The notes: generated by a model not told the origin, from the sequence alone. Numbered from the stretch's first letter, positions 47,377 to 56,095 are shown. The stretch: DNA of 64,000 bases from Bacillus sp. T3 (GCF_033449965.1 NZ_CP137761.1:310001-374000), one strand, 5' to 3'. A program made the numbers and translations.

Positions 47377-48390
47377 ATGAAAAAACATATCATTACTGCT
47401 TATATATTATTATTATCATTCGCAACAATTTTTAGTTTATATATACCAAAAAGTGAAGTAGCTGCAACGGAGGAAACGGTCATACCGAACGAGGCGATCC
47501 GCCTACGAATTTTAGCAAACAGTGATTCAAATGAAGACCAAGCGCTAAAGCGCAAAGTCAGAGATGCCGTTAATGCAGAAATCACATTATGGGTACAGGA
47601 TTTAACCTCATTAGAAGCGGCACGAACAACAATCAAAGCTGGACTTCCAGACATTCAAAAAATTGCTGAGCAAATTGTTGCGGAGGAAAACGCCAAACAA
47701 ACAGTAAAAGTAGAGTTTGGTAAAGTAAATTTTCCGACCAAATTATATGGACAGTTCTTATATTCGGCTGGTGAATACGAAGCCATTCTTATCACATTGG
47801 GTGAGGGCAAAGGCGCCAACTGGTGGTGCGTATTATTCCCACCGTTATGCTTTCTTGATTTTTCTAACGGCGTGGCAGTAAGTGAGGGATTCGAAGGGGA
47901 TAAGCCGAACAACGGCAATAATCAATCGACTGAAAAAATTGCAAAAGCAGAGGCACCAGTAAATACAAAAAATCAAAAAGACGAATTAGATACGGAACGA
48001 CAGGAAGCTGAAGAGGAATCAACTCAAAGAGCAACTTACGAATCCGAAACAGAACAGACCCAATCAACAGAAACGCTTGCTGCACAAACAAAAGCAACAA
48101 CTCAAAAAGAAAAAGTTACAGAGTCAAATTCAGAAGCAACTCAAGAACCACTACAATATGGCCAAAAAGTTAAAGCGGCGGCTCAAGTTTATAAAATGAA
48201 AGCAACAGAATACAACGATAATCACAATACAAATAACAAAGCAACCGAAAACAATACCGAAAAATCAGCAAAACCTCTAAAAACAGCTGCGAAATCAGCC
48301 AAAACGGAGAAACCTGTTTATACATCAGAAGATGAACAACAGGTTAAAGTGAAATTCTTCATCGCAGAAATCTGGACAAAAATCTTTTAA
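47377..48390 (+). CDS. spoIIR: Stage II sporulation protein R with long low-complexity insert
   Basis: Forespore signal protein that triggers SpoIIGA-dependent activation of sigma-E in the mother cell. Signal/anchor at residues 7-24, then the conserved domain (IRLRILANSDSNEDQALKRK; LYGQFLYSAGEYEAILITLGEG; NWWCVLFPPLCFLD) to ~172. The usual ending VKVKFFIAEIW is pushed to 322-337 by ~145 Gln/Thr/Glu/Lys/Asn-rich residues. At 337 residues it is over 100 longer than B. subtilis SpoIIR (224). The reading frame is continuous through the insert. Confidence 0.9.
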   Translation: MKKHIITAYILLLSFATIFSLYIPKSEVAATEETVIPNEAIRLRILANSDSNEDQALKRKVRDAVNAEITLWVQDLTSLEAARTTIKAGLPDIQKIAEQIVAEENAKQTVKVEFGKVNFPTKLYGQFLYSAGEYEAILITLGEGKGANWWCVLFPPLCFLDFSNGVAVSEGFEGDKPNNGNNQSTEKIAKAEAPVNTKNQKDELDTERQEAEEESTQRATYESETEQTQSTETLAAQTKATTQKEKVTESNSEATQEPLQYGQKVKAAAQVYKMKATEYNDNHNTNNKATENNTEKSAKPLKTAAKSAKTEKPVYTSEDEQQVKVKFFIAEIWTKIF

Positions 48391-48496
48391 TAAATCCAGT
48401 TTAGGCGTGAGACTAGCGGACTAAATACATAGGCCGAAATCGTAATATCCACACCGACTGTGAATAAGTGACTGAAATGCGCTCATCTCCAGCTCC

Positions 48497-48522
48497 ATGC
48501 CGAGGAAATGGGGGCATTTTTT
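48497..48522 (+). terminator. Terminator after spoIIR
   Basis: ATGCC and GGCAT close a hairpin, then TTTTTT. Confidence 0.5.
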
Positions 48523-48614
48523 CATTAATATTGTCGATACTATTATAATTCCCGTTCTACTTTCTCTCTTTTTTCATATGGATATTAATAGAATTGAAAA
48601 AAGAGGTGATCGAA

Positions 48615-49058
48615 ATGCAACCAAACATTCGGTTTGCTACTTTAGAAGATACGGAGAAAATCAAACATTATTTAGCACAAGCAAAGCTAGCCACAGAGGG
48701 GATTGAGGAATCAATTGATTATTTTTTAATAATGGAAAATGCACGCCAAGAAATCCTCGCAACTCTAGGAATTGAGCCGAACGGAAGCATCGGACTGTTG
48801 CGGTCGCTTGCGATGTCAGCCGAGCTACAAGAGGTGGACATCCTCCTTCTTTTTGATCAAATGATTGCTTTGGCAAAGGAAAAATCAATTTCCACATTAT
48901 ATTTGGCTACAAACAAACCGGCATCGGTGGGATTTTTTCAAATATTAGGGTTCAAGTTAGTAGCTTCTAATGACGTGCCAGAACCATTAACCCAATTTAG
49001 TCATGTCAAAAATATTTTTACTGTGGATAACTCACTATTTATGGAGCGAAAGCTGTAA
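48615..49058 (+). CDS. ywlB: GNAT-family acetyltransferase-like protein YwlB
   Basis: About 147 residues of the GNAT fold: IRFATLEDTEKIKHYL at the N-terminus and LYLATNKPASVGFFQILGFK, the usual acetyl-CoA-side helix and strand, near the C-terminus. Substrate unknown. ATG 48615 follows GAGGTGATCG; the longer frame from 48594 lacks such a site. DnaA boxes begin inside its 3' end. Confidence 0.78.
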   Translation: MQPNIRFATLEDTEKIKHYLAQAKLATEGIEESIDYFLIMENARQEILATLGIEPNGSIGLLRSLAMSAELQEVDILLLFDQMIALAKEKSISTLYLATNKPASVGFFQILGFKLVASNDVPEPLTQFSHVKNIFTVDNSLFMERKL

Positions 49059-49272
49059 ATTGTGGATATATCCACAAAGTTATCCACGGAATGCCACTTT
49101 TTATACACAATTTGTGGATAAAACCTTGAATTCCCACCTGTCTTCTTTTATACTTTCAAAGGAAATATGGTCAAAGTATCGGTATATAGACCTATTTTTA
49201 AAGGTGGATGAAAATGAAAACTCATGTTTGGTCAGTGGATAATTTTGTGGATAAGCTTGAAAGTTACCCACA
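49022..49272. promoter_or_regulatory. DnaA-box cluster at ywlB-ywlC
   Basis: Perfect boxes TGTGGATAA at 49022, 49113 and 49246, TTATACACA at 49101 (fits TTATNCACA), and one-mismatch boxes at 49061, 49068, 49080 (TTATCCACG), 49234 (AGTGGATAA) and 49264 (TTACCCACA): nine in 251 bases, on both strands. B. subtilis has a DnaA-box cluster at ywlC that helps titrate DnaA, so the site appears conserved. Confidence 0.85.
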
Positions 49273-50257
49273 AATTACACAGGCAGCAACTCTTTTAAAA
49301 AATAATGAAGTCGTCGCATTTCCGACCGAAACGGTATATGGACTCGGTGGCAATGCTGAGAGCGATGAGGCCGTCGCGAAAATATTTGGTGCAAAAGGCC
49401 GTCCCGCAGACAATCCGTTAATTATTCACATAGCAGAAACCGCCCAATTAGAGGCATTCACAAGCGGCATCCCACAATCTGCAGCCATCTTAATGGAAAC
49501 ATTTTGGCCAGGTCCATTAACGATTGTTTTAAAAAAGAAGGAAGGCAAGCTGTCGGAACTGGCGACTGCTGGCTTATCAACGGTTGCCGTGCGCATGCCG
49601 GCACATCCGCTTGCACTCGCCTTAATTAAGCAATCTGGCTTGCCCATCGCAGCACCAAGTGCCAATGTTTCCGGCAAACCTAGCCCGACGTTGGCGCGCC
49701 ATGTTGAAGAGGATTTAACCGGGAAAATCGCCGGTATCGTCGATGGTGGTCCAACCGGTGTCGGGCTCGAATCAACTGTAATTGATTGCACCGAAGTAGT
49801 ACCGGTCATACTGCGTCCAGGTGGAATAACAAAGGAACAGATCGAAGAGGTAATCGGTAAAGTATCCGTTGACCCCGCTTTGAAAAATGCAGAAGCAACT
49901 CCGAAATCACCTGGGATGAAATACCGCCATTATGCACCAAACGCTCCGTTGTTTTTAGTAAATGGCAGCCATGCCTTTCTGCAAAAACTCGTTACTGAAC
50001 AACAGGCTGAGGGCAAGAAGGTCGGGATTCTAACAACGGAAGAGGCCGTCCATGACTACCAGGCAGATCTAATTCTGGCCTGTGGGCAACGTAATAAGCT
50101 CGAGACTGTGGCAACTTCCCTTTATGATACGTTACGCTCATTCAATGATGCTGAAATAGACGTCATTTTTAGCGAAATCTTTCCAGAAGAAGGGGTCGGC
50201 CAAGCGATCATGAACCGTCTTAGCAAAGCTGCGGCAAATCAAGTAATTACAGAATAG
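49214..50257 (+). CDS. ywlC: L-threonylcarbamoyladenylate synthase
   Basis: Sua5/YwlC enzyme that makes threonylcarbamoyl-AMP for the t6A37 modification of tRNAs reading ANN codons. N-terminal YrdC fold: VAFPTETVYGLGGNA, GRPADNPLIIHI, PLTIVLKKK, APSANVSGKPSPT; C-terminal Sua5 domain from the linker SPGMKYRHYAP. 347 residues from ATG 49214 (AAAGGTGG upstream). The start of the gene carries two DnaA boxes. Confidence 0.93.
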   Translation: MKTHVWSVDNFVDKLESYPQITQAATLLKNNEVVAFPTETVYGLGGNAESDEAVAKIFGAKGRPADNPLIIHIAETAQLEAFTSGIPQSAAILMETFWPGPLTIVLKKKEGKLSELATAGLSTVAVRMPAHPLALALIKQSGLPIAAPSANVSGKPSPTLARHVEEDLTGKIAGIVDGGPTGVGLESTVIDCTEVVPVILRPGGITKEQIEEVIGKVSVDPALKNAEATPKSPGMKYRHYAPNAPLFLVNGSHAFLQKLVTEQQAEGKKVGILTTEEAVHDYQADLILACGQRNKLETVATSLYDTLRSFNDAEIDVIFSEIFPEEGVGQAIMNRLSKAAANQVITE

Positions 50258-50383
50258 GAAGCAGGGGTTGGTTCTGCACTTTCTTTTGGAAGCGCAAGAA
50301 CCGGCCCCTTGCTGCAAAAAATTCCTTCTAAACGAATATGGACGTGCATATGTTGAATTAGTAAGTCCAAGGGGGCGAAGGAA

Positions 50384-50939
50384 GTGGCGGCAATCGTCGG
50401 GGAAATTTTCACATTATGTGTCATGGCATTTGCTTTGGGGATGGATGCATTTTCCGTCGGTCTCGGGATGGGCATGATTCGACTTAAGCTCGGACAGATT
50501 TTCAAAATTGGGATATTAATTGGTTTATTTCATGTGTGGATGCCAATGCTTGGCATGCTTGCCGGAAGATTTCTATCCGAACAATTCGGTCAATACGCGG
50601 CCTATGCCGGTGGGTTGCTGATGCTTATCCTTGGTGTGCAAATGATTTGGTCCAGCCTCAAAAGTGATGAAAGCCGTATGATCACGCCAGTAGGCTTTGG
50701 TTTAATCGTATTCGCCTTAAGTGTTAGCCTCGATAGCTTCTCGGTGGGGCTCACGCTTGGAATCTATAAAGCAAAGACAATCGCTGTTCTGATCTGCTTC
50801 GGGTTGGCGGCAACCATTCTTACCTGGGCCTGGGCTTTTAGTCGGTCGCAAAGTCCAAGGTTGGCTCGGAACCTACAGCGAAGCGCTGGGCGGAAGTATT
50901 CTTCTCGGATTTGGCTTAAAGCTGCTCTTGCCGATTTAG
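50384..50939 (+). CDS. mntP: Manganese efflux pump MntP (one-base frame break)
   Basis: Six-helix Mn(II) exporter (YwlD/DUF204). The two paired acidic motifs are ALGMDAFSVGLGMG and SVSLDSFSVGLTLG. The printed frame runs to 50974 as basic nonsense; deleting the T at 50831 (GCC-T-GGG, CCGG to CCTGG) gives TWAGLLVGRKVQGWLGTYSEALGG and a stop at 50939: 184 residues. Start GTG 50384 after GGGGGCGAAGGAA. Confidence 0.88.
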
Positions 50940-50963
50940 TTTGGAAAAAGAATAGGAAAGTGC

Positions 50964-50998
50964 AAAAACCTTAGTTACCGTAGAAGCTAAGGTTTTTT
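50964..50998 (+). terminator. Terminator after mntP
   Basis: AAAACCTTAG and CTAAGGTTTT pair; T-run follows. Confidence 0.8.
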
Positions 50999-51099
50999 AT
51001 GATGAAAAAAGTGTTATTTATATGAAACGAACCAGCCTTCTCCCTATATTAATGTCATGATTTTGCTTATAATAATATTGAAAAGGAGGCGCGGCTGAA

Positions 51100-51555
51100 A
51101 TGCGAATACTATTTGTTTGTACCGGTAATACCTGTCGCAGTCCGATGGCAGAAGCTATTTTAAAAAGCAAAACAATTGATGGCGTAGAAGTCAAATCTGC
51201 TGGCGTCTTTGCAATGAACGGCAGCCCAGCATCGGCTCACGCCCGGACCGTCCTCGGCGAAAACAATATTCCAGAGGCGCACCGCTCGACGATGCTGACT
51301 GAAGCAGAGATGAGTTGGGCAACCTTTGTGTTTACCATGACAGAGGGGCACAAAGCCGCTGTTATCAGTCAATATCCTGATGCTTCTAATAAAACTTATA
51401 CGCTAAAAGAATTTGCTGAGAACAATGCTGGAAGCAAAGATATCGTCGACCCTTACGGTGGTTCACTCGAGCTCTATCGCAAAACCTTTAATGATCTTCA
51501 CAGCACGATTGAAAAGATCATTGCCCGTATCGAGTCTGAACACGGTTTTTACTAA
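51100..51555 (+). CDS. ywlE: Protein-arginine phosphatase YwlE
   Basis: Low-molecular-weight phosphatase that removes phosphate from arginine on McsB-marked proteins. The P-loop is CTGNTCRS: nucleophile Cys7, and Thr11, the residue that gives arginine specificity in B. subtilis YwlE. The general acid is in DIVDPYGGS. 151 residues. ATG 51100 after AAAGGAGG. Confidence 0.93.
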   Translation: MRILFVCTGNTCRSPMAEAILKSKTIDGVEVKSAGVFAMNGSPASAHARTVLGENNIPEAHRSTMLTEAEMSWATFVFTMTEGHKAAVISQYPDASNKTYTLKEFAENNAGSKDIVDPYGGSLELYRKTFNDLHSTIEKIIARIESEHGFY

Positions 51556-51657
51556 TTCACACCAGATTGGCGATTGAATTATCAGGCACAACGTGTCAAA
51601 ATAATGATGGTTAAAGAATTAGTCCGAATAAGATTTTTCAACTAGGAGGAAGTAGGA

Positions 51658-52101
51658 ATGAAAGTAGCAATTGCATCAGATCATGGCGGCCTCAACCTAC
51701 GTGAAGAAATAAAAAATTTATTGGAAGAAATGGGTATCGAATTTCAAGATTTCGGCTGTGATTGCAATACATCTGTTGACTACCCTGATTACGCATTTCC
51801 AGTGGCCGAAAAAGTAGCGGCAGGTGAATTCGACCGCGGAATCCTTATTTGCGGAACAGGAATTGGAATGAGTATTGCGGCGAACAAAGTGAAGGGTATT
51901 CGCTGTGCGCTAGTTCATGACGTATTCAGCGCAATCGCGACTCGTCAGCACAACGACACCAATATGCTTGCAATGGGCGAACGCGTTATCGGTCCAGGAC
52001 TTGCTCGCGAAATCGCCAAACATTGGTTAACAACGGAGTTCGAAGGTGGACGCCACGCGAACCGAATTAACAAAATTACGACTGTTGAAAACGGGCAATA
52101 A
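51658..52101 (+). CDS. rpiB: Ribose-5-phosphate isomerase B
   Basis: Interconverts ribulose- and ribose-5-phosphate. Active-site cysteine Cys65 in LICGTGIGMSIAANK, Asp8-His9 in ASDHGG, His in TRQHNDTNML. 147 residues. ATG follows TAGGAGG. Same order as B. subtilis ywlF. Confidence 0.94.
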   Translation: MKVAIASDHGGLNLREEIKNLLEEMGIEFQDFGCDCNTSVDYPDYAFPVAEKVAAGEFDRGILICGTGIGMSIAANKVKGIRCALVHDVFSAIATRQHNDTNMLAMGERVIGPGLAREIAKHWLTTEFEGGRHANRINKITTVENGQ

Positions 52102-52119
52102 TATTCAGAGCGAATCATG

Positions 52120-52180
52120 AGAAGAAGCTACCAGCTGTTATGGAAAATCCCAAAATAACCGCACTAGCTTCTTCTTTTTT
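52120..52180 (+). terminator. Terminator after rpiB
   Basis: AGAAGAAGCTA (52120-52130) and TAGCTTCTTCT (52165-52175) are perfect 11-bp complements around a 34-base loop, followed by TTTTTT. Confidence 0.75.
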
Positions 52181-52268
52181 AAAATCAGTGTTAATGGACC
52201 TTGGTTATTAATTACTCAATGTTGATTGGAAGGAAATTTGTCAAAGGCACGGAAAGGAGGAGGACCTC

Positions 52269-52838
52269 ATGACTATACAAATATGGGAAACTGAATTAGA
52301 TGAAATACTAGACCAGTTTTTTGGCCAAATCGAATTAAAATCAACTAGCTTGGTGATTGTCGGTTGCAGCACGAGCGAAGTAATTGGCCAGAAAATTGGC
52401 ACAGCCGGTTCCGCTGATGTGGCTCAAATGATTTTTAAAATCTTAACAAAATATCAGGCGCAAATCGGTTTTGAACTCGCCTTCCAATGCTGTGAACATT
52501 TGAATCGAGCGTTGGTGGTCGAGCAGAAAACGGCGTCGCTACGGGCGCTTGAAGAGGTTTCCGTCATTCCGGTGAAATCTGCCGGTGGAGCAATGGCCAC
52601 CTACGCCTTTGAACACATGGACAGCCCAGTGATGGTTGAGACTGTCCAAGCCGATGCCGGCATCGACATCGGTGAAACCATGATCGGTATGCACCTAAAG
52701 CGTGTCGCCGTTCCTGTCCGAACCGAGCAACGTACAGTGGGCAGTGCGCGCGTTACCCTCGCCAAAACTAGACCGAAACTAATCGGCGGGCAGCGTGCAG
52801 TTTACGAACGTAATACAGACAATACACAGTGTCATTAA
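52269..52838 (+). CDS. ywlG: UPF0340 family protein YwlG
   Basis: TIGR01440/UPF0340 protein of 189 residues, function unknown. Conserved parts are VIVGCSTSEVIGQKIGTAGS, GFELAFQCCEHLNRALV and the basic C-terminus RPKLIGGQRA. ATG 52269 after AAAGGAGGAGG. Located between rpiB and glyA as in B. subtilis. Confidence 0.88.
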   Translation: MTIQIWETELDEILDQFFGQIELKSTSLVIVGCSTSEVIGQKIGTAGSADVAQMIFKILTKYQAQIGFELAFQCCEHLNRALVVEQKTASLRALEEVSVIPVKSAGGAMATYAFEHMDSPVMVETVQADAGIDIGETMIGMHLKRVAVPVRTEQRTVGSARVTLAKTRPKLIGGQRAVYERNTDNTQCH

Positions 52839-52895
52839 ACGGAAGATCAAGCCCAGTTTCAAAAAACGACAACAACAAAACTTAAGCATTCAAAG

Positions 52896-52945
52896 AGGTA
52901 AATCTAGCGACGCATCAGTGTCTGGATTTGCCTTTTTTATTTTTA
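52896..52945 (+). terminator. Terminator after ywlG
   Basis: AGGTAAATC and GATTTGCCT pair (one wobble); TTTTTTATTTTT follows. Confidence 0.7.
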
Positions 52946-52981
52946 GCTGTATTAAAGAACGACTTATTTTTTGAGCACTCT

Positions 52982-53046
52982 GTTAATTGAAGCGGAAGGT
53001 GCGCGACTCCCCCGCGCGGCGCTGAGCACCTGGAGCGGAAATCAAC
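52982..53046 (+). repeat. Family A repeat, short form
   Basis: Keeps the ends GTTAATTGAAGCGGAAGGTGC and GCACCTGGAGCGGAAATCAAC but lacks the central ~65 bases. In the 441-base ywlG-glyA gap; the remainder holds the glyA promoter region. Confidence 0.75.
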
Positions 53047-53235
53047 AGACAAATTTTAAAAAGTATTATTTTTCGGAATGAAACGGTAATTACTTCCAAT
53101 TTAAACAGAGAAATCCGCTTGAAATCTATATTTTCAGCCTCCGAAAAAATGAATCCGTTTACTTTTCGTCGAAAAACTCTTTCTTTCTTTCTTTTTAGAC
53201 AAAAACCGTGTAAAATGTAATAGAATTTTCAAATA

Positions 53236-53248
53236 ATAGTTCGGAAAT
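53236..53248 (+). promoter_or_regulatory. Candidate PurR box upstream of glyA
   Basis: ATAGTTCGGAAAT fits the PurBox consensus AWWGTTCGGWWWT at every position. A weak partner (AAAACCG..., 53202) lies 21 bases upstream. TAAAAT (53211-53216) may be the -10. glyA belongs to the PurR regulon in B. subtilis. Confidence 0.4.
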
Positions 53249-53279
53249 AGGTATGTTTTTTAATAAAAGGGGGATTAAA

Positions 53280-54521
53280 ATGAAGAAATTGGCTCTTCAA
53301 GACGAACAAGTATACCAAGCAATCCAAAAAGAATTAGGCCGCCAGCGCAATAACATCGAATTAATTGCTTCTGAAAACTTTGTTAGTGAAGCGGTTATGG
53401 AAGCGCAAGGATCTGTACTTACAAACAAATATGCAGAAGGTTACCCTGGTAAACGTTACTATGGTGGCTGTGAATTCGTTGACGTAGCAGAAGATATCGC
53501 TCGCGATCGTGCGAAGCAAATCTTTGGCGCTGAACATGTTAACGTTCAACCACACTCAGGTGCACAAGCGAACATGGCAGTTTACTATGCTATCCTTCAG
53601 CATGGTGATACTGTTCTTGGTATGAACCTTTCAATGGGTGGTCACTTAACACATGGTAGCCCAGTTAACTTCAGTGGAATTCAATTTAACTTCATTGAGT
53701 ACGGTGTAGACAAAGAAACTCACTATATCGACTATGAAGATGTTCGTGCAAAAGCTCTTGAGCACAAGCCAAAGCTAATTGTTGCTGGTGCGAGCGCGTA
53801 CCCACGCGAAATTGATTTCGCGAAATTCCGTGAAATCGCTGATGAAGTGGGCGCTTACCTAATGGTGGACATGGCTCACATCGCTGGTCTTGTAGCAGCT
53901 GGCCTACACCCAAGCCCAGTACCATATGCAGAATTTGTTACAACAACTACTCACAAAACACTTCGTGGACCACGTGGTGGGATGATCCTTTGCCGTGAAG
54001 AATTTGCAAAAGCAATCGACAAAACGATCTTCCCTGGCGTTCAAGGCGGTCCGTTAATGCACGTAATCGCAGCAAAAGCTGTAGCATTCGGTGAAGCACT
54101 TCAAGATAGCTTCAAGGATTATGCGCAAAATATCATTGCCAACGCTGCTCGCTTAGCTGCTGGCTTACAAAAAGAAGGTATTAACCTAGTTTCTGGCGGA
54201 ACTGATAACCACCTTTTACTAGTAGATTTACAGTCACTTGATTTAACAGGTAAAGTGGCCGAGCACGTTCTAGACGAAATCGGAATCACTGTTAACAAAA
54301 ATACAATTCCTTATGATCCAAAAAGCCCATTCGTAACAAGCGGTATCCGTATTGGTACAGCTGCAGCGACATCACGTGGCTTTGGCTTAGAGGAAATGGA
54401 CGAAATTGCTTCCATCATTGCCTTGGCATTGAAAAATCACGAAGATGAAGCAAAATTAGCGGAAGCAAAACAACGCGTTTCTGATCTAACAGCAAAATTC
54501 CCGCTTTACCCAGAATATTAA
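53280..54521 (+). CDS. glyA: Serine hydroxymethyltransferase
   Basis: PLP enzyme converting serine and tetrahydrofolate to glycine and methylene-THF. The Schiff-base lysine is in TTTTHKTLRGPRGG (~226); ELIASENF, YPGKRYYGG and PHSGAQAN are standard. ATG 53280 is preceded by AAAGGGGG; the frame start at 53253 is too early. 413 residues, unbroken. Confidence 0.95.
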   Translation: MKKLALQDEQVYQAIQKELGRQRNNIELIASENFVSEAVMEAQGSVLTNKYAEGYPGKRYYGGCEFVDVAEDIARDRAKQIFGAEHVNVQPHSGAQANMAVYYAILQHGDTVLGMNLSMGGHLTHGSPVNFSGIQFNFIEYGVDKETHYIDYEDVRAKALEHKPKLIVAGASAYPREIDFAKFREIADEVGAYLMVDMAHIAGLVAAGLHPSPVPYAEFVTTTTHKTLRGPRGGMILCREEFAKAIDKTIFPGVQGGPLMHVIAAKAVAFGEALQDSFKDYAQNIIANAARLAAGLQKEGINLVSGGTDNHLLLVDLQSLDLTGKVAEHVLDEIGITVNKNTIPYDPKSPFVTSGIRIGTAAATSRGFGLEEMDEIASIIALALKNHEDEAKLAEAKQRVSDLTAKFPLYPEY

Positions 54522-54528
54522 GATTACA

Positions 54529-54561
54529 ATCGGGGTGGCCATGTGCCATCCCGATTTTTTT
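54529..54561 (+). terminator. Terminator after glyA
   Basis: ATCGGGGTGGC and GCCATCCCGAT pair with one mismatch; TTTTTT follows. Confidence 0.8.
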
Positions 54562-54588
54562 GACTAACCTAAAGTGGATTTTTCGAGC

Positions 54589-54745
54589 TTTATTCGCTTA
54601 GTCCAAGATTTATTCGCCAGCTCCCGGAGTTTATTCGCTTAGTCCAAGATTTATTCGCCAGCTCCCGGAGTTTATTCGCTTAGTCCAAAATTTATTCACC
54701 AGCTCCCGGAGTTTATTCGCCTTATCCCATAATTTATTCGCCGCA
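54589..54745. repeat. 20-21 bp periodic array, head word TTTATTCGC, with alternating tails
   Basis: Eight heads start at 54589, 54609, 54630, 54650, 54671, 54691, 54712 and 54733 (spacing 20, 21, 20, 21, 20, 21, 21). TTTATTCGC is the reverse complement of GCGAATAAA of the 47141 array. Tails alternate TTAGTCCAAGA and CAGCTCCCGGAG, making a 41-bp super-unit. Confidence 0.85.
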
Positions 54746-54841
54746 ACGAGGAACAAGCGAATTACATGTGTTTTTTCCAATAGAGAGGTTATCCTAAAGA
54801 TAATTTAATATTTCAAATACGTGATAAGTTTGGGAAGATTG

Positions 54842-54870
54842 TTGCCTGTCGAAGCTTTTTTCTGTAAAAT
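54842..54870 (+). promoter_or_regulatory. upp promoter
   Basis: TTGCCT (54842-54847), 17-base spacer, TAAAAT (54865-54870), about 67 bases before upp. Confidence 0.6.
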
Positions 54871-54936
54871 AAATCGAAGTGTTGTGCGTGAGGTTACATA
54901 GTACGACAAATTTTGATAAGCGAAGGAGCGATAGTT

Positions 54937-55566
54937 TTGGCTAAAGTATACGTTTTCGACCATCCACTCATCCAGCATAAGCTTACATACATCCGCGAGA
55001 AATCAACAGGTACAAAGGAATTCCGCGAGTTAGTAGATGAAGTTGCTACCCTTATGGCGTTTGAAATCACTCGTGATTTACCGCTTGAGGACATCGAAAT
55101 CGAAACACCAGTCAGCATGACAAAATCAAAAGTTTTATCTGGTAAAAAATTAGGTCTTGTGCCAATTTTACGTGCAGGAATTGGTATGGTAGATGGGATT
55201 TTAAAATTAATCCCAGCTGCAAAGGTTGGCCATATTGGTCTTTACCGTGATCCAGAAACCCTAAAGCCAGTTGAATATTACATCAAGCTCCCTAGCGATG
55301 TAGAAGAGCGCGATTTCATCGTTGTTGATCCAATGCTAGCAACAGGCGGTTCGGCAATTGAAGCAATCCACTCTCTGAAAAAACGCGGCGCAAAGCACAT
55401 TAAATTCATGTGTCTAATTGCAGCTCCAGAAGGCGTTGACGCATTGAAGGAAGCTCATCCCGATGTTGACATTTTCATCGCAGCTCTTGATGAAAAGTTG
55501 AACGACCACGGCTACATCGTACCAGGACTAGGTGACGCAGGTGACCGTTTGTTCGGCACAAAATAA
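54937..55566 (+). CDS. upp: Uracil phosphoribosyltransferase
   Basis: Salvage of uracil to UMP. The PRPP-binding motif is VVDPMLATGGSA; LRAGIGMVDG and PGLGDAGDRLFGTK are typical. TTG 54937 is the start (AAGGAG 8 bases upstream, product AKVYVFDHPLIQHKL, 209 residues); the longer frame from 54913 is not needed. Confidence 0.94.
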   Translation: MAKVYVFDHPLIQHKLTYIREKSTGTKEFRELVDEVATLMAFEITRDLPLEDIEIETPVSMTKSKVLSGKKLGLVPILRAGIGMVDGILKLIPAAKVGHIGLYRDPETLKPVEYYIKLPSDVEERDFIVVDPMLATGGSAIEAIHSLKKRGAKHIKFMCLIAAPEGVDALKEAHPDVDIFIAALDEKLNDHGYIVPGLGDAGDRLFGTK

Positions 55567-55592
55567 TTTTATCAATATAAGAATTCAAAATA

Positions 55593-55711
55593 AAAGCGGA
55601 AGGTGCCCGTTTATCGGCGACAAGCACAAGACGAGCTGGCTAAAAGGTTGTTCTTTGACCTTTTGGACGGATTGGCTTGTGACCTCGAGCCGATGGCACC
55701 TGGAGCTAGAC
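55593..55711 (+). repeat. Family B intergenic repeat (copy 4)
   Basis: AAAGCGGAAGGTGCCCGTTT, GCACAAGACGAGC, GGACGGATTGGCTTGTGACC and GGCACCTGGAGCTAGACA match the other copies in inverted order relative to copy 1. Confidence 0.8.
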
Positions 55712-55748
55712 ATCCATCAGAATTTTATACTTCCTTTACTTTTTATTA

Positions 55749-55787
55749 AAAGGCTGGCCAAATGTGGTCAGCCTTTGTTCGTTTTTT
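55749..55787 (+). terminator. Terminator downstream of upp
   Basis: AAAGGCTG-G-CCA and TGG-T-CAGCCTTT pair around a 4-base loop; a T-run follows. Between here and 56090 I see only a fragment of the family A end (GCGGAAATCAACAG near 55838). Confidence 0.75.
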
Positions 55788-56095
55788 TGGTTGTGTGAAG
55801 CCCGATGTTGAATTTTAAGCAATATGTTGGATTATCGCGGAAATCAACAGAACAATTTTTAAAAGAGTAATGATTTATTGCCCCTTATTTTCCGCTTTTC
55901 AGGAAATTCTCCCTCATTTTTATTCCTGGAATAACGGAATTTTCCGCAATCTTGGAAGCCTCAAGGATGCAAAATCCCCCCTCTATTCATTCTTATTTTT
56001 AAAGTTAGGCATTGATAAGGTCATTGTTAATCCTCGTTTACGATGTGAGATAGGTTTATAATTAAATCAAATAAATGGTAATAATATGTAATTTT

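Noticed and set aside
50823..50828. The first CCTGG in mntP (50823) as the place of the extra base
   Set aside because: Deleting there gives LTGPGLLVG, while deleting at 50831 gives TWAGLLVG, which fits the membrane helix better; both would still be CCGG events.
55870..56061. A 63-codon frame upstream of the second thiolase
   Set aside because: No ribosome-binding site, no family resemblance, and it ends just before the -24/-12 promoter region; treated as non-coding.
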